From Roridomyces roridus (taxonomy: Eukaryota; Basidiomycota; Agaricomycetes; Agaricales; Mycenaceae), in the NCBI GenBank assembly GCA_029378245.1, contig JARKIF010000006.1, positions 2,232,001 through 2,296,000 on the forward strand: a stretch of 64,000 bases of DNA, written 5' to 3'. Every line of letters starts with the position of its first letter. The stretch's first letter is position 1. The translations under genes and the position numbers were made by a program. Of the stretch, positions 26,672 through 38,713 are shown piece by piece. The notes under the pieces are model-generated. The model ran no database searches. It was not told the origin of the DNA and worked only from the letters and a program-made list of their open reading frames with translations.

Positions 26672-29600
26672 TCAAGGGGGACCACCTCTCCTGCCCCGCT
26701 TTGGTCGGCTGTTCTTTTTGCGTCTCTTGCTCCCCATCTCCTCGTCCCCATCAAAGTGCCCCCCCTCACGCCCGCCGTGTCGATCTGGACTAAACTCTGG
26801 TCTCCCACCCATCTCGTTCCAATCCCGCTTGCTCGGCACCTGCACTCGATCCCGCAACGACTGTGGTTCCTCATAAGTCATATTCACGTCCCCGCTACCA
26901 TCGTTCACATTCAGACGTTCCAACAAGGACGCAGCCCGCGGCGGACCAGCCGGCCGCCGCGAATGATCCGATGTTGTCATCACGTCTTCAGAGGCTCGCC
27001 GAGTTACGGATGGTGCGTCGAGCGGTAGGGCCGATTTGCGCTCAAACGACGAAGTGGGATCATGCCGCCGGATGCGCACGGGGCCTTTTCCAGGACCGCC
27101 GTCGTCCTTCCTCTCTGACTCGACATGGCTCGCCTGGCTGGTGGACTGCCTGGGTTCGTCATCTGGGTACGAATCGCGTCGTAGAGATGGATTCGGCGGA
27201 AGCGGATGGGGAACGCGGGGTTCTTGGGGAGAGAGGTTATATCGCTCGCTGGGGGATCGAGAGGATCTTTCTTCCACACGGGAACGACTTGAATCCTTCG
27301 GCTTGTCATCTTGGGCTGTATACCGATCGCGCTCCGACTTGTCATCGTCATCTCTGAAATGAGATCGCTCCTTGCGCGAGTCGTCGTGCTCAGTGCGCAC
27401 TGAAGGCTCCTTCGGCGGCATGAGTGGAGACGTAGAAGTCCCGCTCTCCGGGTACGTAGAACGTCTGGGCGGAGCCGAATCTCGAGACTGGAATTCAAGT
27501 CAGTGAACATTGCCAAGGTATTGATGATTGAGCCACATACGTTGTCTTCATGATCCTTGGTGCGCGAATGGGCAGGAGAAACAGTTCTTTCGTTTCGTTC
27601 CGGCTGAAGAGGCGTTAAAAAAGTCACTTGATCATAAGATGCAACTCACAGGTGGGGAATGACGACTATCGGGACCGTTGTTGTCTGGCCGATAACTGTT
27701 GTATCCCGACTGGAAAAAGTGAGCCAAAATCGGCTGGCGAAGAGAATGGATACACACATCGCGTCCTCGACCACGACCACGACCCCGTCCTCGACCACGA
27801 AAGCCGCTCTCAGGAGCCACAGCCGGAAACCGTCCTTCGCCTGGGCCAGACGAAGAAGCGTGGCGGACTCCGATAGGCGTATCATTCGAACCAGAGGCCA
27901 TGTTTCGAGGCGGGTTGCCACGCTGTAAAAAAAGTCAGTTAAATAAATAGTTCGAGGCTCGAAACGTACTCCTCGACCACGTGGCGGTCGGTCACCCTTG
28001 TGTGGCGGCGGTGACCGTCGACCATTCCCACGCCCAAACCCGCCTTCCAATCCATTCGACTGCGCCGACGGACCATACCCTTGCGGTGGATTATTCATTG
28101 CTCGTGGCCCACGTGGCACGCTACCCGCCTCGGCCGATGTGTCGGCAAGTCGCTCGGCATGCATTCCAGATCCTGCACGCATCGGCGCCGTTGGGCCGGG
28201 CAAAGGACTGGTCGGGGACGTGTCACGTGGTGGCGCCGTAACGTCAGTATCGACCTGCATTCGTCTGTCATTCAAACTCCGAGATTGGCGCGGTCCAGAT
28301 GGCAGGCTCGAGTCTGCGTTGGCAGGTGGAAATCTTGTGGACGGGGAAGGTTTAGCATGCTTCATATTGTCAAACACGAGGTTTTGTGGTGGAAGAGGCT
28401 GCCGCTTCGGACCTGGCAGCAAAATGTCAATGATGCAAAAGAATCGAGAGCAAAGGCATCCTGACGTTCTTTCTCCTCAGATTCGGCTGGTCGACTCTGG
28501 GGCTCCTTCGCGGGTTCAGGCCGACGCTCCTTCTCCTTCTCCTTGTGCGACTCCGACGGTACCTTGGTCTTGGCGTCAGCATTATCGAGGAACTCGTCTG
28601 GGACGAGATCATCCACTGTGCGGATTTCCACGAGCCCGAATGCCCCAGCAACATTGGCGGACAAAGAGACGCTGCTTGCACTGGCACCTTCCCCAGATGA
28701 AGACGCTCCTGCTTCGCCTGCCGGTGCGAAACGTGTCTTCTCCCGCTTCCGTTGAGGGCCCGACGGGGAGGCCGATCGCGACCTTGATCGATTCCTAGAT
28801 TGCCCTGCAGGACGCCAAAGCATGGAGGAGAAGGAGGGTGTTGGAAGAGGGGGTGAAAAATAAAATAAAACCCAATGAGTATGATATTCCTTCCAAAGAG
28901 CCGAGAAGAGAGAGAAAGAGGAGGGGGTAGTGATGGCGCGCCTGTGGCACGCCATTTATGCATCATGATGCACGAAGGCGGATTACACCGCACGCAGGAA
29001 CAGGAGTCGATGACGAAGGCGGAGGTAGGGCAAGGGATTGAGAGTCAACGTACTGGGAGCAGACGATACCGGGACGCTGCGTGGTGGCTGGGCTGACTGC
29101 AGTTCATGCTCGCGTTCCCGTGGTTCGCGGTCGTGTTGTCTTGGTTCGCGGTCTCGCTCCCTGGCCTCCTGATTCTGAAGGTCAGAAGTGCCGTTGCTGT
29201 GGCGCACGTGAGGCGGTGGGTCTCTGCGTGAGTCGTCTGGCGGCGGCATGGCGACGTCATACTGATGCGGTGGCACATCACGTTCTCGAGGCCGTTCGCG
29301 GTCTCGACTTTCGCGGGCCGGACGGCCGCCACGTCGTTCACCGTCGAATCCTCCACGGCCTGCACCGCCGCCGGAATATCGCGGTTCGCGTTCTCGATCG
29401 TGCGGGGCAGTCTTGGGGTCGGGATGCCTTCGACTCTCTGGCCAGCCCCCCGAAGCAGGCGTCTTGGAGCTAGGGTAAGTCGACACTGACATTGACGCTG
29501 CAGGAGAAGGAATGTTGTTAGGATTGTGATCATACCCCGGAGGCGGGGAGCGACGCCCTTGTCCTCGCCCACGCCCACGCCCACGAGGCGGTGGAGACCG

Positions 29601-31034
29601 TGGAGGAGGCGACCTGCGAGGGTGAGCGTCGTCAGAATTCATGCCGGTGTCCCCGGCTACATCGGGCCGATAATGCCGATCGTTGAAGGACAATTCTTCT
29701 TCAGCTGGCTTTGCAACGCTGCTGCCGCTGCCATGGCTGTGCATGCTATTGCTGTTCGACATGGGGGCGGGAACCTCCCGTTCACGGTCGCGGGGGTGTT
29801 GCTACAAAGAAAGGGGGGAAAGGTAAAGATGCTGGGGCGGGAGGAGGGTAGGACACCAACCCCGCGTGTGCGATCGTGTTCGTCAAGAGGGCGTCGGTCG
29901 CGGTCGCGGTCGTCTGATCGCCTGTCACGGGACTCGTCAACAGGGCGGCGGTCACGCTCGCGTTCTTCAAGACGCCTTTCGCGATGGTCGCGTTCGTCTG
30001 AACGCCGGTCATAATCGCGGTCGCGTTCACGGTCGTCTCCACGGCGTTCATGATCTTCTCCACGTGAGGAGCGATCCCATGTACTTTTGTGCCGTGGATT
30101 GTACGACGTATCAGCCGAGCCACTAAAGCTGTCACGGTCTGGCTTGTCGCGACTGTCCCGGGACTTGAAGTTATCCCGATCCCTGTCTCTGTCAGTCTTC
30201 GAAACGTCGCGACTATCGCGTTCGCGTTCTGGCTTGAAGCTGTCGCGGTCTGCGTGGCCCTTGAGTTGATGAGAATGGAAAAAGACTGAAGGACATACCT
30301 GACGCGATGGGTGCAGCGGTCGACTTGGGTTTCTGGGGAAAGAAATGTCAGCCTCAGTGATGGGCGCCAAAACAAGCGCCAAAGCAACTAACCGTTTCAG
30401 TTGGTCCTGAGCTTGATTTCGGTTTCTGTAACGAGAGTTAGAAAATGTATTTCTGCGGGTGAAAGAGAAGGAAAATGACGTGACGCCACAAAGTGGGTGA
30501 AAGAGAGAAAACACTCACCCCTTCCTTTGAGTCCTTGGCTGCGCTGGGTGCCATGGTAGTGGCCTCGATGCTACTGGAGTGTACAAAAACGGATGCCACG
30601 GTGACTGGTTTTGGCGGGAGTGCATGGGTGATGGGCGGGGCGACAATTTTGCGACGCTCTCGAGGTGCACTACGGTCATCTCTAGCGTCTCTGTCTCTGT
30701 CTCTATGACGGTCACGCTCCCGGTCCCTCTCCCGGTCGTGATCCCGTTCTCTTTCTCTTTCTCTGTCGCTGCGGGCGCGGGCATGACGCGGCGGCGAGGA
30801 GGAGCGCTTGCTGGTTGCGGGAGGAGGTGTAGGTTCTGGCTTTTGTTCTGCGACGGGTTCTTGCTCTTGTTCAAGGACCTTTGGTGCTGGTGGGTCCACT
30901 ACGGGGTCGGGGTCGAGACGGTCTTGCTCGTCGTCACTGGGGCCAAGGGAAATGGCGTCCTCGTCCTGTTCGGCAGTAGTGGGATGCTGTGTGTCGTCTT
31001 CGTCCCAGTCGAGGACTTCGCTCTCGTCCGCCAT
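26672..31034 (-). CDS. Arg/Asp/Ser-rich low-complexity protein with RGG motifs
   Basis: One long gene of about ten exons. The start MADESEVLDWDEDD is followed by an acidic then RE/RD-repeat region (near 30650-30780). Next come a DRDRDR/SRD block (29870-30290), Pro/Arg-rich RGRGRG segments (about 29550-29600 and 27760-27800), an internal folded-looking stretch (FGLVEIRTVDDLVPDEFLD near 28570-28640) and a Lys/Arg-rich tail ending RGRRGGPP. Every splice I tested joined in frame, for example 30120-30290 into the RGG region and 28810 into SRNRSRSRSAS. The intron near 28385-28437 has a weak GTCAGG donor. The composition suggests a nuclear RNA-binding or splicing-associated protein, but no family is recognised. 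It is divergent from the UNC-50 gene 99 bp away. Confidence 0.7.
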
Positions 31035-31133
31035 GATGGTCGTGCAAGAGGAAGAAAGAATGTGACTGTCTCGGCCATCAATCAATAAGATTGCATTGCA
31101 AACTCTGCAGGGCGCGCGCTCTACACGACCACC
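31035..31133. promoter_or_regulatory. Compact bidirectional promoter
   Basis: Only 99 bp separate the start codon of the RD-rich gene (-) from that of the UNC-50 gene (+). Both genes look intact, so both core promoters and 5' leaders must share or overlap this stretch or the neighbouring coding sequence. No clear TATA box is visible. Confidence 0.55.
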
Positions 31134-32127
31134 ATGTCCTCATACGCTGCCGAGGCCGGCCTGCCCCCATCTACCACCTCTTCGACGCCGCGTATTCCAG
31201 TAATATTTCGTCGACTCCACCGTTTCCACCAGATGGTCCGTCCACTCTGTCCCGACAAGCTGCGTGTCCGTAACTTGCGCAGGATTTTGAGCTCGCCGCA
31301 TGGCAGCTAACCTACCTATGTATTGCTCCACGAAGAGTGTATCGCAATGTGTACTTCCACAAGCGTAGGTCTCATTTCATTGACTGTCGAATACGAATAA
31401 CGGGCAGCAGAGACGAAAAATACTTGGGCCCGCGACGACCCCGCAATTCTCGTCCTCATCTCGGCGTGTCTCGGGGTATCTGCCATCGCTTGGTCTCTCA
31501 TATACTCCCTCGGCATAATACAAGCCCTCCAACTCGCGCTTATTATGATTTTACGCGACTTTCTGTTGTCGGGCGTCGTCATTTCTACAATATTATGGTC
31601 AGCTCAAAACATCCAATGCTCTCAAGTATTCATATCTTTTGCAGGCAAGTCTCCCGGACCTTTCTCGTCCCCCCAATGCAAGCCACCGCCTCCCTAGCAG
31701 GCCCCTCCGGCTCACGCTACCCGCCTCCGACACCAAGGCACGATTCCGTCGAGTGGGGCTACACATTCGACGTGCACACCAACGCCTTCTTCCCCTTCTA
31801 CCTCACCCTCTACCTCGCCCAACTCTTCCTCCTTCCCGTCATCCGACGCGACAATTGGGTCTGCCTCTGGGCCGGGAACACGTTATATCTCGCGGGGTGC
31901 GCCATCTTTCTCTGTGCTCATGTTTCAATCCTCATGAACCATTCTTCAGATTCGCGCAATACATTTACGGCACCTACCTCGGCCTCTCCGCGCTCCCCTT
32001 CCTCGCGCACACGACCCTTCTCCTCGCGCCCCTGCTACCTCTCGGTGTAGCATATGTTGTCTCCCTCCTAGGCTTCAATGTCGCCCGTTGGATTCTAAAC
32101 CTGTATTTCGGCGCCTGGGCTACTTAG
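31134..32127 (+). CDS. GMH1: UNC-50 family Golgi membrane protein (GMH1-like)
   Basis: Exons join to MSSYAAEAGLPP..., then HKQTKNTWARDDPAILVL, a characteristic UNC-50 segment. Hydrophobic spans follow (SACLGVSAIAWSLIYSLGII, ALIMILRDFLLSGVVISTIL), then VEWGYTFDVHTNAFFPFY and a C-terminal FNVARWILNLYFGAWAT. Four introns have good borders; the donor after HK (aag c/gtaggt) restores the conserved QTKNTW. UNC-50 proteins are multi-pass membrane proteins of the inner membrane and Golgi. Yeast Gmh1 interacts with Arf-GEFs, and animal UNC-50 supports receptor trafficking. The 3' end of this gene is duplicated in decayed form at the outer end of the right inverted-repeat arm (about 53050-53413). Confidence 0.88.
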
Positions 32128-33167
32128 AGAAGAGTGTAAAAATTATTTAATCTAATTCTTTACTCGCTTCCAAGCAGTGTGAAAACACGACATTTTGAAG
32201 CGGCAGAATAAAATGGATCCAAATTGTGCCAGAAGACTTTCGTACACGGTGTTACTACTGCTTGGACCGTTCCCGTCCGTAAATTTAGTGCATCACGATG
32301 ATTTTATTCCTTGTCCTCCTCCCTTTCCCGCAATCTTCTCCAGGTCTTCTCATGCTTCTTGTAATAGAATGTGTGACACATGGGGCGGCGAAACGAATAA
32401 CAAACGACAGGAGATCCTGCCAGAACGTCAGTAAAAAGAAAATGATACTGTGTATGCGATCCTACCGGACGAAGAAATGCAGCATGCTCAGACGAAAGCA
32501 AAGACAGAACGACGGAAAGCAACTGGAGCTTCGGATAACTGAGGAAACTCGGTCGAAAGCAACGATGGTGATTTCAAATCTGGACTGGTCTTCGGGGCAT
32601 TGCGACTGCAAAGGACAGCGAGCTGGTACAGCGCGGGAAATGGAAGTCGGGAATAGGCTGTCATTGGTAGTAGATGAAGCATGGCCGTTGTGGGACCGTT
32701 GGTGGTCGTCGGAGCGTTCTGGGGTAAAAAGAGATGGAGGCCAAAGACCAGCAATGGCGGTGCAAGAGGGCAAAGGGTGAGCGGCCGGGAGGGCACTCTA
32801 GATCGGGCTGCAGTCTGTTGGCACGGTTCGGGTATTCTGAGGCGGCTATGGTCGATTCGGGGGATTGGAGAGAATGGAATACGCCGGGTGGGAGATGGTA
32901 TGTCTTGCAATGGGTATCGCGTTGACGTTTCAATGTCGAGGACTTGCTAAACAGGTACGTTCAGTCTCATCCCGAGGAACGATCAGCAGAAATCTTACGG
33001 TGACGCAGGAGGGGCGAGCGTGCATTTGAGGATATGCTGGTTTGGGGAGTCCGAGAGGTAGAATCCTACAAGCATGTCCATCAGTTTCAGCTTAAAGCCC
33101 AGAGAATGAAGGACTGACGAATATGATGGAAAAGGCCAATTTTGATGAAGCAGTAGCCAACCCGTCG

Positions 33168-33728
33168 AAGAAAAGAGGTACAGAGGTCGAGCAAGGGCCC
33201 GGGGTATCTTGCGTACAGTTTAATCACAGCAAAAGCAGAATAGACATTCGAGACTCACATGCGTGTCATCAGAAGAAAACACTGAGCAAATGCCCGGCAT
33301 AGTGAAGATGTCGAAGAAAGAAGGCGCAAGAGGTCGAGCAAGGGCCCGGGGTATCTTGCATACAAGTTAATCAAAGCAAGGATAGACATTCGAGACTCAC
33401 AAAGGCATCATCAAACGAAAGCATCGAGCAGGAGCCCGGGGTATAAGCGAGAGAAGAAGGCGAAGGTCGAGCAAGGGCCCGGGGTATACTGGGTACAAGT
33501 CAATCACAAAGCAACGCAGAATAGCCATTTGGAGACTCACAAAGTCATCATCAAACGAAAACATCGAGCAGGAGCCCGGGGTATAAGCAAAGGAGGAAGG
33601 CGAAGGTCGAGCAAGGGCCCGGGGTATACTGGGTACAAGTCAATGACAAATCAACGCAGCATGGACATTTAAGACTCACAAAGACATCATCAAACGAAAA
33701 CATCGAGCAAGAGCCGAAGGTCGGAAAA
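33168..33728 (-). repeat. Exon-intron module array, left arm
   Basis: Mirror image of the array at 51760-52320. On the minus strand, units of about 140 bp repeat, each with a GTGAGTCT splice donor, an intron of about 46-52 nt ending CAG or AAG, and an 88-96 bp exon. The exon contains two halves starting ATACCCCGGG (SmaI-type CCCGGG) and related to TTGCTCGACCTT and CTGCTCGATGTT. See the right-arm entry for positions. Confidence 0.75.
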
Positions 33729-34774
33729 GACGGAGAGAGAATCGAACAAGTAGAGCCTGGAGTGAGTGTCAGGATAGGCAAGTATCAATGTAATGGGACA
33801 CGTACCAAAAGGCAAGAAGGCAGAAATACAAAGATTGACCGTTGAAAAGGAAACCGCGACTGTTGCACCGTGTGGAGGGCGCGGAACGCGGAAACACTCT
33901 GGAATCTCAATTAGTCTCCGTACAGCAGGCAAGGGGTACAAGCTCACATGGCTGGCTGACCGAGGGTGGCGGAAGGGTGTCCGTAGCACGTGGGATAGTG
34001 TGGGCAAGCACCGGGAAGAGGGCGGGGTGCAGAGGGAGGTTTCGCGTCGTCGTAGGAAGGAAAGGGTTTCGCGCGGTGAATGGAGGGGTATCGCGGCGGA
34101 AGAGAGTCGGTCTTTCAAGGGCTCAAGCAATATTGGAGTAGTCGCAATTGCGCGATCTGTGAAAGAAGGTGAGCCATTACTGACAAGGCGGCGTGCACGT
34201 GGACGCACAAAGGAAGAATTTTCAAGGACATTTGTCCATCTGGATGCACATTGGGCTAGTGAGAGAGTACCGAGGAGGAACCGCTACAGAAGTAATCAGT
34301 ATCGAGAGCAACACAGGGAGAACGGGAAACGCACGAGAAGAGCATCTTCCATGAGATATCGGAAGCCCTGTCAGACAACGGATGAGGAGGGCGCGTGGAA
34401 ATGAGAAAAAAGGACGCACGGGGTAGTTGGGCGCTGTGGCGGTACGTGATACGTCCGTTGCTAGCTTGAGAAAGGTACAGGTCAGTGAGGGAAGAAAATT
34501 GCCACAAGAGACGCACTTTACACAGAAGGGCCATTTTGGCACGGAGGACACACGGGAAGATGATGAGGGATAGGAAGAGCTGTCGCCGCGTCAAGCAAAT
34601 AGTATGTCCTACGGCTCTTAGGCAGCCGAGCAAGTTTCCTGCAAAGCAATAAATATCAATAGTGAACGAGGAAGATGTGCGAGTTCTTACTAGATGAAGC
34701 AGAGTATATATCTGGACCATGATCAGCAACAGAACCAGGGCGAGACTGGTTACGCACTGAGCAGGGCCTATTCT

Positions 34775-35359
34775 TCACATCCTGCGCCAACGACGCGACG
34801 CGATACCCGCCTCTAGTCGCACCCTGAACGCCTTCATGTACGGCTCACTAGAGACGCCGTAGGTGACTTTACGGACGCCCTTGGGCTCGCCCATGACAAT
34901 GTCATCGTCAAGCTCGGCCATGTCAACGTCGTCGTCGAGCTCGCCCATCTCCTCGTCGTCGTCAGGCTCCGCCATCTCCTCGTCGTTGTCCACCTCGGCC
35001 ATCTGCTCATCGTCGTCAACGACTGGCATATCGACCACTGGGACCTGCACTGCTGGAGGGTCCGCGTGCATGCTGGGGGAGTTGTGTTTCTCGTAGATCT
35101 GGTCCCAGTGAAGGCGACGACTACGCTCGACGGGCGTCTCCTTGGCGGGGTCTGGACGGATAATGACGTCCAGTTGAAGTATGTGTATGGACATGATGGG
35201 GGTGGGCAGCCTCAGGCGCTTGAGGGGGCGCTGGGTGTCTGCATCAACGGAGGGCTTGTTGTCCCGCTCGAACTCGTGGCGAGTCCTCTTGGGGCGAGCT
35301 TGGACGGGGAGGAAGGGGACGGGGATGTGAACAAACTGGGTGTTGGAGATGGAGGACAT
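34775..35359 (-). CDS. Acidic 194-residue hypothetical protein, left-arm copy
   Basis: This single open frame starts MSSISNTQFVHIPVPFLP. Residues about 110-160 form acidic tandem repeats of DDDEEM/DDDVDM type, each about 8-10 residues (MAEV, MAEP, MGEL, MAEL, MGEP following an acidic run). The protein ends basic (RLEAGIASRRWRRM). The right arm carries an identical copy at 50129-50713. I recognise no family. The antisense frame is also long, so coding status is not certain, but the intact ATG, repeat structure and charge pattern favour this strand. Confidence 0.5.
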   Translation of the reverse strand: MSSISNTQFVHIPVPFLPVQARPKRTRHEFERDNKPSVDADTQRPLKRLRLPTPIMSIHILQLDVIIRPDPAKETPVERSRRLHWDQIYEKHNSPSMHADPPAVQVPVVDMPVVDDDEQMAEVDNDEEMAEPDDDEEMGELDDDVDMAELDDDIVMGEPKGVRKVTYGVSSEPYMKAFRVRLEAGIASRRWRRM

Positions 35360-36390
35360 GGTGGTTCAAGACAAGGAATGATGGGCTGTGCAGGGCTATT
35401 TGCTCTGAAATGGTGCGCTCCTGCAGTCGAAAGAAGGTGAACAGACGTTATACGAGGCCAAGGACGCGTCGCAGACGTCGGTGGGTGGCCTGCAGTCTCG
35501 TTCCGCGGAAGCAAATTGTGGAGGCAGGCATGGCGCGTCGAGGAAACATGATCGCGAATTTTCATCTTTCAAGCATCCTTTCGCTCATTCCTCTACTCGT
35601 TTGGACACGAAAAGGACACAAGAGTTTAAGGAGACGTACCAGAGCTGCGAAATCCATAGAGAAACCACCAAAAACCATTGCGATGAGGATGTTCAAGTAT
35701 TTCGACGACGTTGGTAGTTCATATAGTGATAATGACGCGTAATGGAGGGCGCAAATGGGCTGTCTAGGGCGTTCCAACCGATAGTCGCGCCGTTGACACT
35801 GGGCACGTTGATCGGACGCGTGACCACGCGATGTTGACGCGATGTTTGCCGCGATCGAAAGACATCAAAAAACGGACGAGGAGCTACGAGGAGAGCAGGG
35901 TATAGAGCAGCAGAGACATTGGTGAGCGTTGAACACGAAAAATTTGCATTGCAGCCGAACACCATCTTTCGCACGAACGTCCACCGGAGTCGCCCGGACC
36001 GTTCATGTACGACGCGTGCCTTTCGTTTTCTCGAATCTCCAGACCGTCTCTTCGCAGGACGCTATGTTTCAGCATCGGCCTCTATCAGTGCGGTCACCGC
36101 GTCCTCTTCACCATGTGTCGGGATTTCAATGGTTTTCCTTTCAACTTTCAGAATTACCCCCACCGACTGCTGGCCGCTCTGAAGTTGCATGCGAGGAATA
36201 ATCGTCCTGAAACCAGTCCGTTCAACCGCTTTCTCGTGAACCTTTGCAAATTCGGAGACAGGTTTCTTGCAATGGCAATTCTCTGGCACCTTCGATCATA
36301 TCACCCTCTTGGCCTTTGCACCGAACAAGCTCGGGATCCGCTGCCTGCGGCGATAGAAAGGTCTTAACGCTCGCGCCCCATCCGGAATCG

Positions 36391-36398
36391 CTATATAA
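36391..36398 (+). promoter_or_regulatory. TATA box of DUF1275 gene A
   Basis: CTATATAA lies about 40 bp upstream of the ATG at 36431, a typical spacing for a fungal TATA promoter with a short leader. Confidence 0.5.
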
Positions 36399-36430
36399 CG
36401 CACTGGTGGCTCCGACCGCACGCATTAGCG

Positions 36431-37435
36431 ATGGCAAGTGACCACGACGAGCAGCCGCTTCTACTGCCCAAGACCCATGACGGCTTTTCCTGGCGTGAAT
36501 TTCTCTCCCAGCAAGTCGATCCGGAATCCTCCACCGCGCCCCTAGTGGCGTACTGCTTCGTGACTGGATTCATGTATTACTATTCCTCCTCCCAGGAGCA
36601 TCGCTCTAAAACACTTGCAGCGACGCCATCTCATTCACAGCAGTCTTTGTCTGGTGTGGTTTTCAAACGGGTAATGTCGCACAGGTATGTACCGTACTCT
36701 CCACCACCTTCGTCCTACTTACACGAAACACAGCTCGCCCTCGCCCTCGCACGAACGATCAAAACTCGGACCCTCCTCTTCTCCCTCACCGACCGCCAAG
36801 CCCTCCTCTCCCTCCTCTCCTTCAACATCGGCGCCTTCCTCGGCCGCATCTCCGACTCCCCCCGTCTCTCCAAATCCAGCGGCCCAAAGACACGAACCTG
36901 GCTAATCTCAGGCACCCTCTTCCAATCCCTCCTCACCCTCGCCGCGGGACTCTGCATCCAAGCCAGCGGCGAAGAAAGCATCTCTCACACGCGCGGGCAA
37001 CCCGCGTGGACGAGCCGTGCCGCAGAGCTCGGGCTGGCGATGATGGCGATGAGTTTGGGACTTCAGGGTATCATGGCCAAGAGGCTTAATACTCAGTTCA
37101 GCACCACAGGTACGCTTGTCAGCACACACACTATCATTGACTGAATGTCCCCAGTCGTGCTAACCGCAGTCTGGGTCGAGCTCATGGTGGAGCCCAAGTT
37201 GTTTTGGCGCAGCGGCGGAAAGGGCCGAGACCACAAACTACTCGGGCTCGGTGGTCTATTCGTGGGCGCCGTGGTCGCACGGCTGCTCGTGGAGGAGATT
37301 GGTGCGCCTGCAACGTTGGCGGTCGGCGCTGGAGTAAAACTTTTGGTGGCGCTGGGATGGATGTTTGTTCCGGAAAAGGGCGGGAACAGAGCAGCGACCA
37401 CTCAGCCGCCCGCGACGTATGGAGCGATTGTATGA
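36431..37435 (+). CDS. DUF1275 (YoaK-type) membrane protein, copy A
   Basis: Exon 1 starts MASDHDEQPLLLPKTHDG and runs to VDPESSTAPLVAYCFVTGF. The next exons give DAISFTAVFVWCGFQTGNVAQ, the family hallmark, then LALALARTIK and several hydrophobic segments (LLSLLSFNIGAFLGRI, GTLFQSLLTLAAGLCI). After LGLQGIMAKRLNTQFSTT comes VVLTAVWVEL, and the protein ends with a hydrophobic run and TYGAIV. Three introns have good GT-AG borders, and the frame is open throughout. DUF1275 proteins are multi-pass membrane proteins of unknown function. It lies just inside the left inverted-repeat arm; its paralogue at 48231 lies just inside the right arm in the same orientation. Confidence 0.85.
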
Positions 37436-38713
37436 ATGGACTTGTTTTGGAAGACGACTATAGCATTGCAAGAGAATACATAGTACAGGGCTTAGATACG
37501 AAGAATACAAGACACTGCAAGGAAGAGTCAGCAAACGATGCAAGTCGAGTAAGAGGATGGGACCCTCAGACAAGATAAAGATGTCCTTCATGAAGGTTCG
37601 GACATATGCTTGTTTATAATAAATGCATCGCGGGGAAGGGGAGGGATGGAAGGTGGATTGAAACACACCTTACGATAGCTCAACTGCAACGACGACGACC
37701 TGGCGAAGAAATGTATCAGCGCCCGAACGCACGACTGCCCAACGCAGAAGACTTCAGCGGGTGGTGTGTGTTAGCACTGGGCCCACGTATGTCGTCGCCC
37801 ACTAACTCGCTTCGTCATAAGCTCGGGAGGAACAAGGGACCCACCTAGAGGGAATGAGTTAGCTTGAGGTAGGTGGAAAGGGGAGGGATAGAGGAAGGAA
37901 AGAATCAGTTGGTGATGCATGTTGCGAGTGAGGATCATCGATTAATCGTCACCGACTCGAAGATGGAAAGTATCATCAGGGAATGGAGTGAGACGGGTAC
38001 ACACCTTCTGCGAGTACCCGAGCACCATTATGGATGAGGACAGGACATGGCAATAGTCTGAAGGAGCAATGTCAGTGTGAGAGTAATGGAGGATGGATGA
38101 GAAGAAAAAAAGAATCAGAGAAGCCGGTATTTTCTTGTCTCTCGACCGCACCCGCATGCAATGAACCGCCTAGTCCGCCCCAGAACGGAGCGGGTAGTAC
38201 GCTTCTCACAAAGAGAAGGGCGCACGGCACGGGGTGCAGTACGAGTATTCAACGAATGGATGAACTTGGTTTTCGTCGTGGAGGGGAAGTGTGCGTGGAG
38301 AAGAGGCTCACCTGGCGAAGGGGGCGGGATACCATGAAAGTAAGTCAGCCTGGGAGGAAAACGCTGGTCAGCACACGTCTCGCAAATCGCGGTGAAAAAG
38401 AAGAAAAAAAGTCAGAAAGATTTTTTGGTATAAAGAGTTGTCCACAAGAGGTTGACTCTCTCGTTCGGAAGCAGAACTGAAGTTCACATCATGAAGAGGG
38501 GATGGAGGAGAAACGCACCGAGGAGAACGACAACGACGTGGTGGAAGAGAAGAGAGAGCCGGAGGTATATATCACATCACGGCTGTCTAAAAAGGACGGA
38601 AACATTGCCAAACTGGTCAACACAACTCGCTAGGCAATGCGCCACGTGATCTGAACGATTGTCTTCAGAAAGTATTAGAGAGGGTGGTATCGAGCCTCTT
38701 AATGGGCTAAATT
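37436..38713. other. Gene-poor stretch between DUF1275 A and the MFS gene
   Basis: Apart from the low-confidence small spliced ORF listed separately, no gene is seen. The 3' flank of DUF1275 A lies at the left and the 3' flank of the minus-strand MFS gene at the right. Confidence 0.4.
37771..38335 (-). CDS. Possible small spliced ORF of about 50 residues
   Basis: Reading the minus strand from the ATG at 38335, MVSRPFAR splices at a gtgagc donor to an acceptor ending ccttcag. The next exon reads LLPCPVLIHNGARVLAEG and ends at a gtgtgt donor, and a third exon after ccctctag reads GGSLVPPELMTKRVSGRRHT before a stop at 37771. The splice signals are good and the frame holds across both, and the product is basic and compact like some mitochondrial small proteins. 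I do not recognise it, and chance assembly of a short frame is quite possible. Confidence 0.3.

Larger units (their letters stand above)
32016..36062. repeat. Left arm of a roughly 4 kb inverted repeat
   Basis: Its reverse complement matches 49441-53413. Between about 32400 and 35705 every base p pairs with 85488-p with no net indel, and ORF translations from several frames are identical in both arms, so this core is essentially identical. Outside the core the match continues but decays. On the outer side it covers the last coding part and 3' flank of UNC-50 (32016-32400). On the inner side (35710-36062) there are substitutions and short indels. No transposase, terminal repeats or target-site duplications were recognised. 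Confidence 0.9.
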
